Assembly (NCBI GenBank): GCA_027475525.1
Contig: JAMWFC010000028.1
Location: 186,001-250,000, forward strand
From: Macrolepiota albuminosa
Lineage: Eukaryota; Basidiomycota; Agaricomycetes; Agaricales; Agaricaceae
Length of the DNA stretch: 64,000 nt
Reading direction: 5' to 3'
Shown one piece after another: positions 46,064 to 56,727 of this stretch. Positions within the stretch are counted from its first letter, which is position 1; each line of letters starts with the position of its first letter. The notes beneath the pieces are model-generated. The model was not told the DNA's origin. It saw nothing but the letters and a program-made list of their open reading frames with translations, and did no database searches. Both the position numbers and the translations under genes were made by a program.

Positions 46064-47198
46064 TGCTATACTGGTAGAGGGCCTACCAGCCCGACTCCCA
46101 CGGTGTGTGTGGGCAATGGACCCACAGTCTGAGAAGTCAGAGCCGGAGAGGCTGCCATCCCCGCCCTCCGATGACGATTGGTATGAGGAGCCTGAAGAGG
46201 CTCGTATGGAATCCCCTGTGCCGCACGAGACGGCGGCACAATGTATGGCACGCAAACGGTGCAACAGCAATTGACGGGCCAAGATGGAACGTCGGGCGCA
46301 GGATAGCGCCAAGTGAGGAGCTGCCCTCCTTGAGGACCAAACCGGGCGCATCCCTGATGCACTCGGTGTTGTGATCTATCGAGATCACACTATTGAGCGC
46401 CAAAACTCATTCTTTGGTGCGGGGTTAGCTCCCCAATTCTATTGGTCGCCAATGACCAATACCATCTTCGTCGGGCAAGAAGCCCGCGCAGCCAGGTCCT
46501 TTGAGGACGATAAACAGGGCAACGCCGTGGTGACGCCCCACAACAGTAAGGTGTACCAAGTGGCACCTTGCGGGTTTCCCCGCAGTCCTCAAGAAGTCTG
46601 AAGACTTCATGCACTGGTTAACAACCAGTTTACGCCACTTTGTCAGCGTCAGTTGGGCTACCTTTTGCTCAACGAATTCAAGCGGGTGGCACTCAACTGC
46701 CACCCTACGGCCCGAGACAGAGCTATGTCTCATCTACTCGACGAGGTCGAGTATAGGACCATCGCGGTACCCTTCACGAGTCCAGAGGAGCGGGAGAACA
46801 TCCCGCAAATGATTGTGCCGTCGCGGCTCTATCGCCGCAAAGAGGGAGGGAAAATTGCCTTCGTCGGCGTCGGCCTTACCCCTCCTGATCCAAAGCAACC
46901 ATTTGCTTTGGACTACCTGGGCTCATACGCCCTCCTCTACGGACGTCCGGGAACGTATGGACCGGTCTGGCCATGGACCGAGCCATGCGCATTCATTGGC
47001 GCAGCCTCTTTGGGTTTGCGCTTGTACGCGCCCTCAGCGCCAGCCACCCTTCCAAGGCCACGGTACACAAGTACCTGGCCTACGTCTTCGCCAGGCCAGG
47101 CCTCTACAAAGAGGCCGTGGCTGAGTACGAGGCGGCCACGGGGCAAGTCTTTGAGCCCCTCCCCGCCGACAACTCTACCTTCGAGGTTTGGGCTGTGG

Positions 47199-47352
47199 AC
47201 ATCCCGGAAGCGTCAGCTTCCGTGTTCACCACTTCGGACGTGTTACGCGTCCTTCTTCACAATCAAATTCTGGTCACATCCCGGAAGCGTCAGCTTCCGT
47301 GTTCACCACTTCGGACGTGTTACGCGTCCTTCTTCACAATCAAATTCTGGTC
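47199..47352. repeat. 77-bp direct tandem duplication
   Basis: It lies in the conserved domain of ORF3. The three other Gyp-A copies have the unit once. Removing one restores a single frame through SWADHAYIYGVTYLAHLFF. Confidence 0.95.
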
Positions 47353-47955
47353 AGCTGGGCTGACCACGCGTATATTTATGGGGTCACCTACTTGGCCCAT
47401 CTATTCTTCAGCGACAGCCGGCTCTACAACGAGGCGGCTGCTATCGACGACGAGAGGCTACAACGCCTCGACCACTACGGTACACCCCAGTCCATCCCTC
47501 AGTGGGATGGGTGGCGCGAGGCCACCATTGGCGATCGCCAACGCCTGATGCTCCAGCAGCAGGACAGTTGTCGTGCATACGACGACGCGCTCACCAAGGG
47601 GATGTACCTCTTCATCGGGCAAGACATTCATGCCCACGAAATCTGGACGTGCCAGTACCCGTCTGACACCGGGGATCTGCCTGATCCCCAACCACCTGTC
47701 CCGGGGTCGACCATCAACCCCAATCTCACACTGTCCCCCCTCCGGGACTATGACGATTCCCTGCCAGTAGCAGGGCCTTCAGGCACTTCCTACGCGCCCG
47801 CACCTAAGGATGAACTCCTCGACTACGACATGGACGACGCGACTGCCAATCCATTCCGGGAGCCTGGGGACTCTTCCATTGCCCCCGTCCCTGACTTACC
47901 AACAGCATGACCGTCGTATTATCTCAAGACCGTAGCTCGGTCTGATTGGGAGGTG

Positions 47956-48191
47956 TGTAGCATAGTCCACTATGTGGCGTTGGCCACATAGCTTTACTTA
48001 CTTTACAGTAGATACTATTATATTATATTTATTATAATATAATATTAATTTACATTACTATATAAATTAGTTTACCAGCTGCTTACAAAGCAGCTTACTT
48101 TTGTGTATACTACATTGCCAATAGACCGATCTGGTCTGATTCAGTGTCGTGTGTGCACACTAAGCTCTCTAACCTTCGTAACTTCGTTACA
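47956..48191 (+). repeat. 3' LTR of Gyp-A
   Basis: 236 bp, preceded by the polypurine tract GATTGGGAGGTG. Contains the 9-bp hairpin CTATGTGGC...GCCACATAG at 47970-47991. Confidence 0.95.
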
Positions 48192-48515
48192 CCAACACCA
48201 CACGCGCGTTATGCGCATTTTACTAGCTGTTGAGGGTGTTTCACGCCCTGCAACTCCAGGTATCTGTCCATCGCTGCAAGGTCTTTGCAGTTCACTAGCG
48301 GTTCCCAGATAGTATCACCTAAGCTCCACCTTACCTCGAATTCGAGGTTTCCTTTTGTCCACCGATGACTTATGAGGTCATCTACAAACCACTCCTGGTC
48401 ATTGCCAGTTCCAAAGTCATACGGCTTTGGAGTCGCGTGATTAGGGAAGAGCGCATCACTACTGGCCATATATGGTCACAATAGCAACACATGAAACTTG
48501 GGAACTATCCTGCAC
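48192..48515 (-). pseudogene. Duplicate of Gyp-B integrase end (chromodomain)
   Basis: The minus strand repeats the last part of Gyp-B integrase (MASSDALFPNHATPKPYDFG, then EWFVDDLISHRW and EVRWSLGDTIWEP), diverged by several percent from 48983-49260. It breaks off at about 48515, where ORF3 sequence begins. With the spacer and ORF3 start beyond Gyp-A (37960-38399) it forms the second half of a tandem duplication of the integrase-ORF3 junction. Confidence 0.8.
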
Positions 48516-48758
48516 GCTGTCCTCCGGGCGCCCATAGTGCCCTTTGTCATTGACCTCCATCTCTTGCGAGTGGAGGGGCGTCTGATATGGAAGTGGCTCA
48601 TCATGGCCTGGATAGGCCACCGCTGACTGAAACTGGCTTGCCGCCGGATATGGCAGCTGCCTCTGAGTTGACATTTGTATATTTGGGGGTCTCCCCCCTC
48701 CACTAGAGCCTTGCCGGCTCTGATCACTCTTTTGCGGCCCCCAATAGGCCATTTTCAC
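48516..48758 (-). pseudogene. Truncated start of Gyp-B ORF3 (extra copy)
   Basis: MKMAYWGPQKSDQSRQG through GHYGRPEDS, matching codons 1-80 of the long ORF3 at 38192. It then jumps into duplicated integrase sequence at about 48515. The upstream spacer (48760-48970) is also a diverged copy of 38195-38400. Confidence 0.8.
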
Positions 48759-48982
48759 TAGACACGTAGACTACGTGTATTGGGACTTGAGAAAAGAAAG
48801 AAAATAAAACAATCTCCCAACTCCGCTAGTGGTGTAAACAACCACAAATACATGCCACCCGGCTTCCCACCGGCGATCATAGTCGCATAAACAGTCACAA
48901 AAAGCAGCCACAATTAGTAGCCACCTGGTTATTCACCGGCTATCAAAGTGGACTTCGTCCACATTCCACCACCACACGCGCA

Positions 48983-50215
48983 TTATGCACGTTTTGCTAG
49001 CTGTTGAGGGTGTTTCACGCCCTGCAACTCTAGGTACCTGTCCATTGCTACAAGGTCTTTGCAGTTCACTAGCGGTTCCCAGGTAGTATCACCTAGGCTC
49101 CACCTCACCTCGAATTCGAGGCTTCCCTTCGTCCACTGATGACCTATGAGGTCATCTACGAACCACTCCTGGTCATTGCCAGTTCCAAAGTCATATGGCT
49201 CCGGAGTTGCGCGATTAGGAAATAGCGCATCACTACTGGCCATATACGGTTGCAATAGCGACACGTGAAACTTGGGCACTATCCTGCGTGCTTGCAGCGC
49301 CTGGGGTAGTTCCGGCATGTAGTTAGACGTGCTCGGCTCTGCCTCAAGGACCTTATATGGTCCAATACACTTCAGACACAACTTGCTCGTTCTGCCTTTC
49401 AGCAGGTTCAAGTTCTTTGTAGAAAGGTACACTAGGTTCCCTTTCTCGATGTCCAGTTCATCACGTCTGCAATTATTCGCATGTTTGGTCTGGCATACAC
49501 GCAATTCTATAATCGCATCATGGGCATCTGCCAAGTTCCCTAGCGCATTGCATGCAAACTGCTTTACTCCCACATAAATAGCTTTGTCCATACGGAGTTC
49601 ACGAATCATGGATGGCATGTAGCCATTGTTGAGTTCAAAGGGTGAGTACCCTGTGGTTTCCGATATACTCACATTTATCGCGAATTCCACGAGTGGACAT
49701 CTATCCACCCAGTCCTTCTGATCAGGACGTACAAATGCTTGCAATATTTGTGCGATATTTCTATTCGCACGTTCAGTTTGACCATCCATTTGCAGATGAA
49801 ACGATGTCGACATGAGCAACTTTGCTCCTAGCAGTTTGTGCAGCTCCTTCCACCATTTGGAAGTGAATTTAGCATCTTGATTGCTTACGATCGAGCTTGG
49901 CAATCCATGGAGGCGCACTATCTCCTTGAGATAGATCCACGACAAGTCCGACGCTGTCATGGTGGTCCTCACCGGAATGAGATGGACCATACTGGTCATT
50001 CTGCAGATTACTACCCAAAGGTAGTTAAAGCCTTTCGACTCAGGAAATGGACCTATAAAGTCCATCCTGATCAAATCCCAGGGTTTGACCAGTATAGGTA
50101 GCGAATAAAGCTTTCCCGGTGGCTTCAATGTTGATACTTTCGACTATTGACATAGCTCGCATGTCAAGCAGAACTGGCTCATCTCTTTGGCCATTTGTGG
50201 CCACCAGTACCAGCA
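48983..50215 (-). pseudogene. pol: Integrase with chromodomain of Gyp-B pol
   Basis: After a broken zinc site, the core has IRMDFIGPFPESKGFNYL and DGQTERANRNI. The middle catalytic motif is SNQDAKF where relatives have SDRD; the Asn codon is at 49880-49882, a G-to-A change. The C-terminus carries GRTSKLCLKCIGPYKVL, RRIVPKFHVSLLQPY and the chromodomain end EVRWSLGDTTWEPLVNC. The long frame (381 residues from 50128) is otherwise open. It is probably catalytically dead. Confidence 0.85.
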
Positions 50216-52270
50216 TCACACATAGTCCAGCATTTTCTGAGCTCCGAAGTGGCCCACTATTCTATGGCCCTGGTCCAGGATAGTCGTAATCAGCGACCTT
50301 TCCCGGGGAATGCAGATGACTTTGGACTCTGTGGGTCTGGTAAGGTAGACGAGCTGCTGCTCCACCTCGAAGCGTGGATGCGCTTGGATATTGTTCAGAA
50401 TCTCTAAGAAGAGATTATCATCCTTGTATCCTTGCTGGATACGTGTGCGGAATTGTGCATTGCCTAAGTCGGCAGGTGCAGGAATATGGTCCTGTGACTC
50501 CAGTGCTTGCTGGAGCGTCATATCAGTACCTCTCGTAGGCACCTCTTGCCTCGTCTCTACACCTGGCTGAGGGGCCTCATGTTCCACCAGCACCTGGGCT
50601 TTGATATCGTGAGTTTCTCGCTGTTTGTGCAGTCGCTTACTGCGACGTGTTTCCTGCGCTCGCATGGCACGTAACTCGACCCTATGTTCCTTGATTTTGT
50701 GGAACCAATGCAGGGGCAAATCTTTGCCCTCTGAGTCAATACGTTTGTCCGCCTGGACATAGTCATGCGCGTCATGGACGTCCTCTTGAGTATCACTCTC
50801 AAAATATTGAGACAGGCAATCCACGACTTTGTTCAATTCACCTTTTACATAGGCGATGTCGAACTGATACCGTGACATGTAATCAATCCAGCAACGTTGT
50901 TGTGGAGATAGGTGCACCTGAGTCTTAGAGAACTCTAGTGCCTTGTGATCCGTAATGATGTGGATCTTATATCCCATCAGTTTATCCTCCCATTTTAGGA
51001 GGGCTTCCAGGATAGTGAGTGTTTTTAACTCGTGTACAGCATAATTCTGCTGAGCAGCAGTGAGTTTACGGGACATAAATCCCGCTGGTCGGCATGTCTG
51101 CCACGTTTTACCTTGGCCAAACATGGCCCCAACCCCAGTCTTTGACGCATCACATATGAGCCAGATGGGCTCGTCGATGCGTAGATCAATTGGCCGGATG
51201 ACTGGCGTCTTTGCGCATATGCACTTAATCATCTCAAAACACTGCTGATGCAGCGGTCTCCAGTGAAAAGGGGACCCATTCTGGGTCATGGCCATAAGTG
51301 GCCCTGTGTATGCAGTGATGTCTGGCAAGAAGTTGCCAATATAGTTCACAAGTCTGACAAATCGTTGGATATCATTATATGTGCGTGGAGTACGCCACTC
51401 TCGGATTCAATTGAGCTTATCTGTATCTGGGTGAATGCCCTTCTCGTCAATGACGTGACCGAGACAATCTATACTCGTTGCATACAACTCACACTTCTTC
51501 CATTTGAGATAGAGGCTGGCCTTCCATAGCCGTTCAAATATGACTCGTAGGTGCTGCTCATGCTCCTCAATGGTGTCAGAAAATATGAATATATTGTCTA
51601 AATAGACATGCATAAACTTCCTGATTACATCTCGGAAGATTGAGGTCATTAACCTCTGAAATGTCGCCGGTGCATTACAATCACCAATCTGCATGATGTT
51701 ACTCACAAACGTCCCCATCAGGGACGAGAACAGCATCTTCGGTATATCCTCTTCGCGTATGCAAACCTGCTCATACGCGTCTGTGAGGTCGATTTTCAAC
51801 CTATACTTTGCTGTCGCGACATCTTCTCATATTACTTCCTGATCTGGAAGAGGTGTCACATCCTTGACTGTATTATCATTGCACTGTCACGCATCCAATG
51901 CAGTCCTTAACGTCCCGTCCTTCTTGGGAATACACAATAATGGTGCAGCTTGCACCGCTGGTCATGGTTCCCACCACTTTGCGTTTATGTATCTATTTGT
52001 CTTTTCACGAAGTTGATCCTGTAGTGCTCGCAGACAGTGAGGCAGATGATACTTGTACTGCTTAGTATTGTCAATGAGGTTAATCTCATGGTTAACCTCC
52101 CGCCACAGAGGAAGCTCTTCCTTTGTTCCATTGACAATATCAGCAAACTCATGTTGCCATTGCTAGCGCAGTCAAGGAATATCCTCCTCTGTAAGGCTCA
52201 CAGCCTTACCTTTCCCTTTTGCTACGCGTGCTATACGCAGTTGAACCTTTGGTTCAAATCACTCCCATAA
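50216..52270 (-). pseudogene. pol: RT and RNase H of Gyp-B pol
   Basis: RT: WREVNHEINLIDNTKQYKYH, CIPKKDGTLRTALDA, IDLTDAYEQVCI, FSSLMGTFVSNIMQIGD. The active site reads HVYLDNIFIFSD (YLDN at 51593-51604, Asp to Asn, G to A). RNase H: CDASKTGVGAMFGQGKTW, HIITDHKALEFSKTQ. In-frame TGA codons sit at 51887-51889, 51827-51829 and 51407-51409, all at positions where Gyp-A or relatives have Arg (CGA to TGA). More stops lie in the first 300 bases. The frame from 51349 to 50216 is open for 377 residues and includes the RNase H and linker. Confidence 0.85.
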
Positions 52271-52510
52271 GGCATGTACGTGCTCTTCTGTGAGATCTCC
52301 TGGGTTCAACCTTACAACAGGTTGTCTATCTCCCACTCTCATCATCTTTGACGACGACTGCACACTTCTCGCTTTCAACGAGAGTCCATCACATATGATA
52401 TCCATTGTTTCGGAGATCTTGTCCTCTCATGCATGACGGTATACTTCCCCCATCTGGGTCGCCTGCACCCTTCCCATAGTCTGCGTCACCATTGATGCCA
52501 CCAATTCGTT

Positions 52511-53497
52511 TCACTCCCATGGCATACGTGGGTCATACGCCCATTGCACTCCTGGCCAAGGCACTGGTCGATCCATTAGCAACCTAGTGCTACCCACAGT
52601 TCCCATCATACTATTCACCTCGTCCTTGACAAGATCCTCAACCTTCACTCGAGAGCTAGTCAGCTGGCATTCCAGCGACTCCACCACACATCTACCACGC
52701 TCATTCTTGCACTGTACAGCCTGTTTAGGCTTTCCATTGGTACACCCAATCACATCTGGGTGCTTCCCCTTCTTCAGAGTTCCTTGAAACTCTTCCTCAG
52801 ACATCAGTATAGCTGGCGAGTCTGCCGGCAGGCTTTTTGGTGGGACCTGTTTGTCCTCCACCTCCTGTACAGTCGCTCTCCTGCACCCATCTAGTCAGTT
52901 GCGTTCATCACGCCGCTTTTCAGTTGCACGATAGCACCTCAACCAACCATCTGTGTCGTTTAACACAACTTTCTCCACCTTCAAAGGCGTACCATTCACA
53001 ACGACCATGTCATTCACGAAATCCAGCGACACCTTGTTCTTACGCATGAATGGTGTACCGATGATCATATCGTAGCGATCAAAATTCGCTATATCCACAT
53101 ATTCTCTCGTCGACGTCCCTGACGTCTTTATTCTCACTTCCATGCCAAACTGCATGGCACGACTCCCTACAGTCCCCAGCTGGAGCATCAGTGGCTCCTC
53201 CAGTTCATGAACGCAAATTGCGTTGACGTGAGCAAACTGGGGCGTAATGCCTGTAGTGGTACTCCCAGAGTCCCACAACGTCCATGCCAGATGTCCATTG
53301 ACATCAACATACGTGACCAGGCACTCCTTCTCCTTGGGAGTATAGCGTGGCCTGTGCAACTTATTAGTTGCCTTCTGCAGGGTTACGTGTCTCATTTGGA
53401 TGCGCTGATCTCCACGGCACTCAGTCAGTGCAAACAGGTGTTCTTCCTCGTCCTCACAAGCATAATTCTCATTTGGATGCGCTGATCTCCACGGCAC
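52511..53497 (-). pseudogene. pol: Protease and linker of Gyp-B pol
   Basis: CLVTYVDVNGHLAWTLW runs into the intact catalytic DSGSTT (about 53255-53275), then FAHVNAICVHELEEPLML and FDRYDMIIGTPFMRKNK. The linker ending in VQWAYDPRMPWE (52511-52861) leads toward RT. The protease frame has no disruption apart from the 77-bp duplication at its N-terminal side. Confidence 0.8.
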
Positions 53498-53543
53498 TCA
53501 GTCAGTGCAAACAGGTGTTCTTCCTCGTCCTCACAAGCATAAT
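53390..53543. repeat. 77-bp direct tandem duplication
   Basis: It lies at the gag-protease junction of Gyp-B, unit TCTCATTTGGATGCGCTGAT..., repeated at +77. It splits one frame into two overlapping ones. Confidence 0.95.
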
Positions 53544-53689
53544 AGTCGCTGTCATACACGTCCACTGTGACATATTCATCGCCATCAATCTGGACGCTCT
53601 TGGCGTCATCCACTTCCAACCTGTCAGCCTCTACTTGCGGCTCCTTGTCCATTTTGTCGACGATCTCATCGTCCTCGTCGTCACTGACA

Positions 53690-56442
53690 ACATTGCTCGG
53701 TGCCGCAGCCATATGGGCTGCTCGGATGTGTGCCTTAGGAGGGGTGGGACACTCCTTAGCGAAATGTCCGCTCCTGCCACAATTGTAGCACGCTGAGGGA
53801 TCCCTTGCAGGCCTTCTCTGGGCCGCTCCTGGAACCCCAGCAGTTTTGCCCGCCATATGCGCTGCAGGCGCCACCACTCCTCTCGGTGCTACTTGATTCT
53901 GACCTGAAAAGGGTCGACTATCCTTTGCTGGCAATTGTCCAGCAGGCTTCAATCGAGGCCGCTGGCCTCCAGGGATTGTCTTACGAACAACGAATCACGG
54001 ATTGCGATTGTTCTCCATCTCCATCCGTTTGGCCAGGAAGGTTCCCACCTTCACTGCCTGATGGTTCACAGTTCCTTGGTGGGAACTCCGCTGCTCATAA
54101 TGGTTGCCGTCCGTGTCGACTGCTCATACCGGATGGCATACGCCAAAAATTCGGTCACAGTATTGACCTCTGAAGACAAATTGTTGTCGCGTATCAACGC
54201 TCTCTTCATGTCTGCAGGTATTCCATCCAGGAATGTCTCGCGAATAGTGTATTCGTCTGGATAGATGGCCATATTCTGTGCATGACCCACCAGGTCATCA
54301 TAAAAGGTCTGGACACCAGTCTTAGCGTCATACACTGCCTTTCTAAAGGCATCACGGGCTTCCTGCATCATAGCAGCGTTGACAAAACGATTGTACAGTC
54401 CTATGAGGACTCCTTTAAATGTCCAATGCGGCTTGTTGCGATTAATGTGGAGAACATGGCAACGGAACCAATTCCGAGCCTCTCCCTCCATAAATTCGTG
54501 TAGCACGAATATCCTCTCCTGGTCCATGTTGTCTCCACCATAGCAGCAGGCTGCGAGGTGGTAGCACATGTCCATGGCCCAGTCCTCCAGTTGAGAGAAC
54601 CTATGTTCTCCAGCGTAAGCACGTATGTGCTTACCATTGGATTTACGGGGACTTACCCCAGCAGGAAACTTAAATCTGACTCCAAGGGAGTCATCCACCA
54701 GACGAGTGAGACGGTCATGCATATGATCCATATGGATCCTGACCGCTTCATTCATTCCCGGCGTAGTTTCACGCAATTCATGAGGTGCGGGCATCAAAAA
54801 TGCCCAGGGACTGCAAAACAGGTGTTCATTGGCCATTTGTTCTGGCCGTGGGGTGGGCTGTTGCCCTACTTGTGGCTCTGCTGGTACTCCACCAGCCTGC
54901 CTGCTACTATCACGATGATTATTATCGTCTTGATCGTTATTTTTGCGATCACAACCTCCACCGTCATTATTGCAACGACTTGGCTCCCTCCGTTCGTAGT
55001 GACCACTACTATCATCACTACCACCTGAACCTCTGTCCAGTTCAGCCGTCTGAGCCGCGAATTGTCGCCGCATATCATCAACAGGCGTTACACCCTCACG
55101 CCCTTCAAAGGCTACCCCCTGGTCATCAATTAACGGCTTACCATGATCGCGCAAGTCCTGGTTGCGTATCCTCTGGTAATTGACGCGTTCATTCCAGTCG
55201 TCCACTAGGTGGACGCGTTGCACTATGCATTGTGGTCGCGTTCGCTCCTCAAGAATGTGGACTTTGTCCACCTCTTCCTTGATTGTAACTTGCTTACGAG
55301 GTGTTTTAACCTCCTGCACTGCAAGTAGTGCCTCTGGCTCTGCCGGAGTCGTCGTCACAGTCTCCACCTCATACAATGCGTTGATGGTTTGCGGCGTTCT
55401 GACGCTGAACGTAGTCTTGCTGAGACTCATTAGCCTGACGAGGTGCATTGAGCAATTCCATCGCGTCCACGATTAATGGCGCTCGTCAGCGCACACTCAT
55501 CTCACATTCTACTGAGTTGGCTGGAGTAGCCGTTGAGACTGCTGACCCTCACGCCGCTTTGCGCTTAAGGTATTCCACTACTTCGAGTTCGAAGATGTGC
55601 ACAAACAATTCAATATATTCATTCGAATCTGCACGGGGTACATTGTGGCTCCTAGCAGCCAGCAACTGTAAGTGCTTTACTACATAAAGCTGCAGACGCT
55701 TTCACGTCAATTCCTTCGTGACCGCTGGATATCGCTCCAACACCAGCTGTAACTGGATAGACAAGGTCGAATGCGACCTTTTGCTTTCCTCATCATCTGA
55801 GGATTCCAGCTCAGACTCTAAGTCCATAACTCTCCTGAGGCCGTCATGCCTCACTTGCGGCTGTTTGCCGGCCCGTCTGTGCAACTCTGGAATTCCAGGT
55901 GCTGTTGACGCCTTTTCCAACCTTACAACATTGTCGTCCTCCCTACTGACCACTATTGCTGGTCCTTGCGCCTGTCCTTGTGTCGTCAGTGACAACGGTC
56001 CCAGTTCAGTAGCCGCATCGGCCACATATTCCAAAAGCCGTTCAGTAGGTGCAGTCCGGAAGGAAGTACTATGCACAAACGTGCTGCCTTGTACCATTTC
56101 CGAGTACTGGGTAATATCCGGTTGACCCTCAGAATGAGCTGACGAGCTCTCGGGCAATACCAGATACATCAATGAAGGCATTTGGCTCGCTGGCAGCGAC
56201 ACTCCTGAGACCGCGGATCTTTCTCCTGGTTTACCACCAGGTCGTACAATGGACATCATCCGTGATATGGATAGCCCACCAGGCATTCCAAAGCTCACGC
56301 TGACATCGCGAGGAATCTTTTTGTCCCGCTTTGGCAGAGGTTGGTATGCTGACGCAGATTGCGTCTTCACAGCTTGAAGTGCAGGTAGGTTACCTGTGTC
56401 TGCAGCTGGGAACGGAGGATCCGGATCAAGAGAGCCAGTCAT
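53690..56442 (-). pseudogene. gag: gag of Gyp-B
   Basis: The N-terminal part starts MTGSLDPDPPFPAADTGN at 56442 and runs 246 codons to 55702. Gag then resumes in another frame at about 55480 (TFSVRTPQTINALYEVETVT). An Asp/Asn/Gly-rich stretch follows, then the capsid-like region (HMDHMHDRLTRLVDDSLG, KHIRAYAGEHRFSQLEDWAM, WTFKGVLIGLYNRFV, FLDGIPADMKRALIRDN). After a frame change near 54070 a zinc knuckle CYNCGRSGHFAKEC is found at about 53755-53795. More complete than Gyp-A Gag and a useful reference for it. Confidence 0.8.
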
Positions 56443-56553
56443 GGAAGCACGTTTTCAATGTGATGCCAACAGAGAATTGAGAGGTTTTGATGATAGTTGC
56501 CTAGTCGGTAACAAGCCTAGAGTTTAAAGCCGATAGCAGAAGATTTAAAAAAA

Positions 56554-56727
56554 TGTAACCTGAGTTACGAGTTAGAACTATCTTGTGTGTATCACACAAG
56601 TGCTAAATCAGACCGCAGTATTGGATTTGACTAGTACTTAGAGTGAAAACAAGATGTTATCTTACATAATACTCTATTAAACAATTATAGCGTCGTTGAC
56701 GCTTGTAACACGGATGACTCCGTTACA
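56554..56727 (-). repeat. 5' LTR of Gyp-B
   Basis: 174 bp, matching 34714-34887 with a handful of transitions. Confidence 0.9.

Larger units (their letters stand above)
44705..47910 (+). pseudogene. ORF3 of Gyp-A (env-position ORF, unknown function)
   Basis: ATG at 44705 opens MDNMPVDLSEQQQQQLQQQQ. TAG at 44846-44848 replaces the Trp codon kept in copy 2. A Gln/Pro/Tyr/Gly-rich low-complexity domain (YLPQQPVISGYPPLQ) follows, then SFLRDAEAVVLICRMMDDMD with a basic tail (DSSKRARRQG), which parallels the Gyp-B helical segment. After a charged linker comes the conserved domain: VYQVAPCGFPRSPQEV, QLGYLLLNEFKRVALNCHP, RIHWRSLFGFALVRAL, VFARPGLYKEAVAEYEA, LLHNQILVSWADHAY and YGTPQSIPQWDGW, ending in an acidic tail at 47910. 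Two 77-bp duplications add false shifts. No signal peptide or membrane helix, so not an evident envelope protein. Confidence 0.8.
38405..48191 (+). mobile_element. Gyp-A: Ty3/Gypsy chromovirus with ORF3, inserted in Gyp-B
   Basis: LTRs at 38405-38717 and 47956-48191 (236 bp each once a 77-bp duplication is removed from the first). It is flanked by a perfect 5-bp target duplication CCAAC (38400-38404, 48192-48196). Removing the element rejoins the Gyp-B integrase/ORF3 spacer exactly. Order: gag, protease, RT, RNase H, integrase, chromodomain, ORF3. Decayed by stops, frameshifts and a gag deletion. It runs opposite to Gyp-B. Confidence 0.95.
34714..56727 (-). mobile_element. Gyp-B: Ty3/Gypsy chromovirus with ORF3
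   Basis: 174-bp LTRs at both ends (TGTAAC...GTTACA). Flanks are TTGCA (34709-34713) and TCGCA (56728-56732), a 5-bp target duplication with one transition. Minus-strand order is gag, protease, RT, RNase H, integrase with chromodomain, ORF3. The interior is interrupted by Gyp-A (38405-48191) and also contains an internal duplication of the integrase-ORF3 junction (see 48192-48515). Catalytic Asp residues of RT and integrase are mutated to Asn. Confidence 0.9.

Noticed and set aside
44705..47910. ORF3 as a retroviral-type envelope gene
   Set aside because: Position fits, but no signal peptide, no transmembrane helix and no cysteine-rich surface region in any of the five copies.
54558..55183. 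Plus-strand open frame with hydrophobic stretches over Gyp-B gag
   Set aside because: It is the shadow of the Asp/Asn/Gly-rich part of Gag. No family signature of its own.
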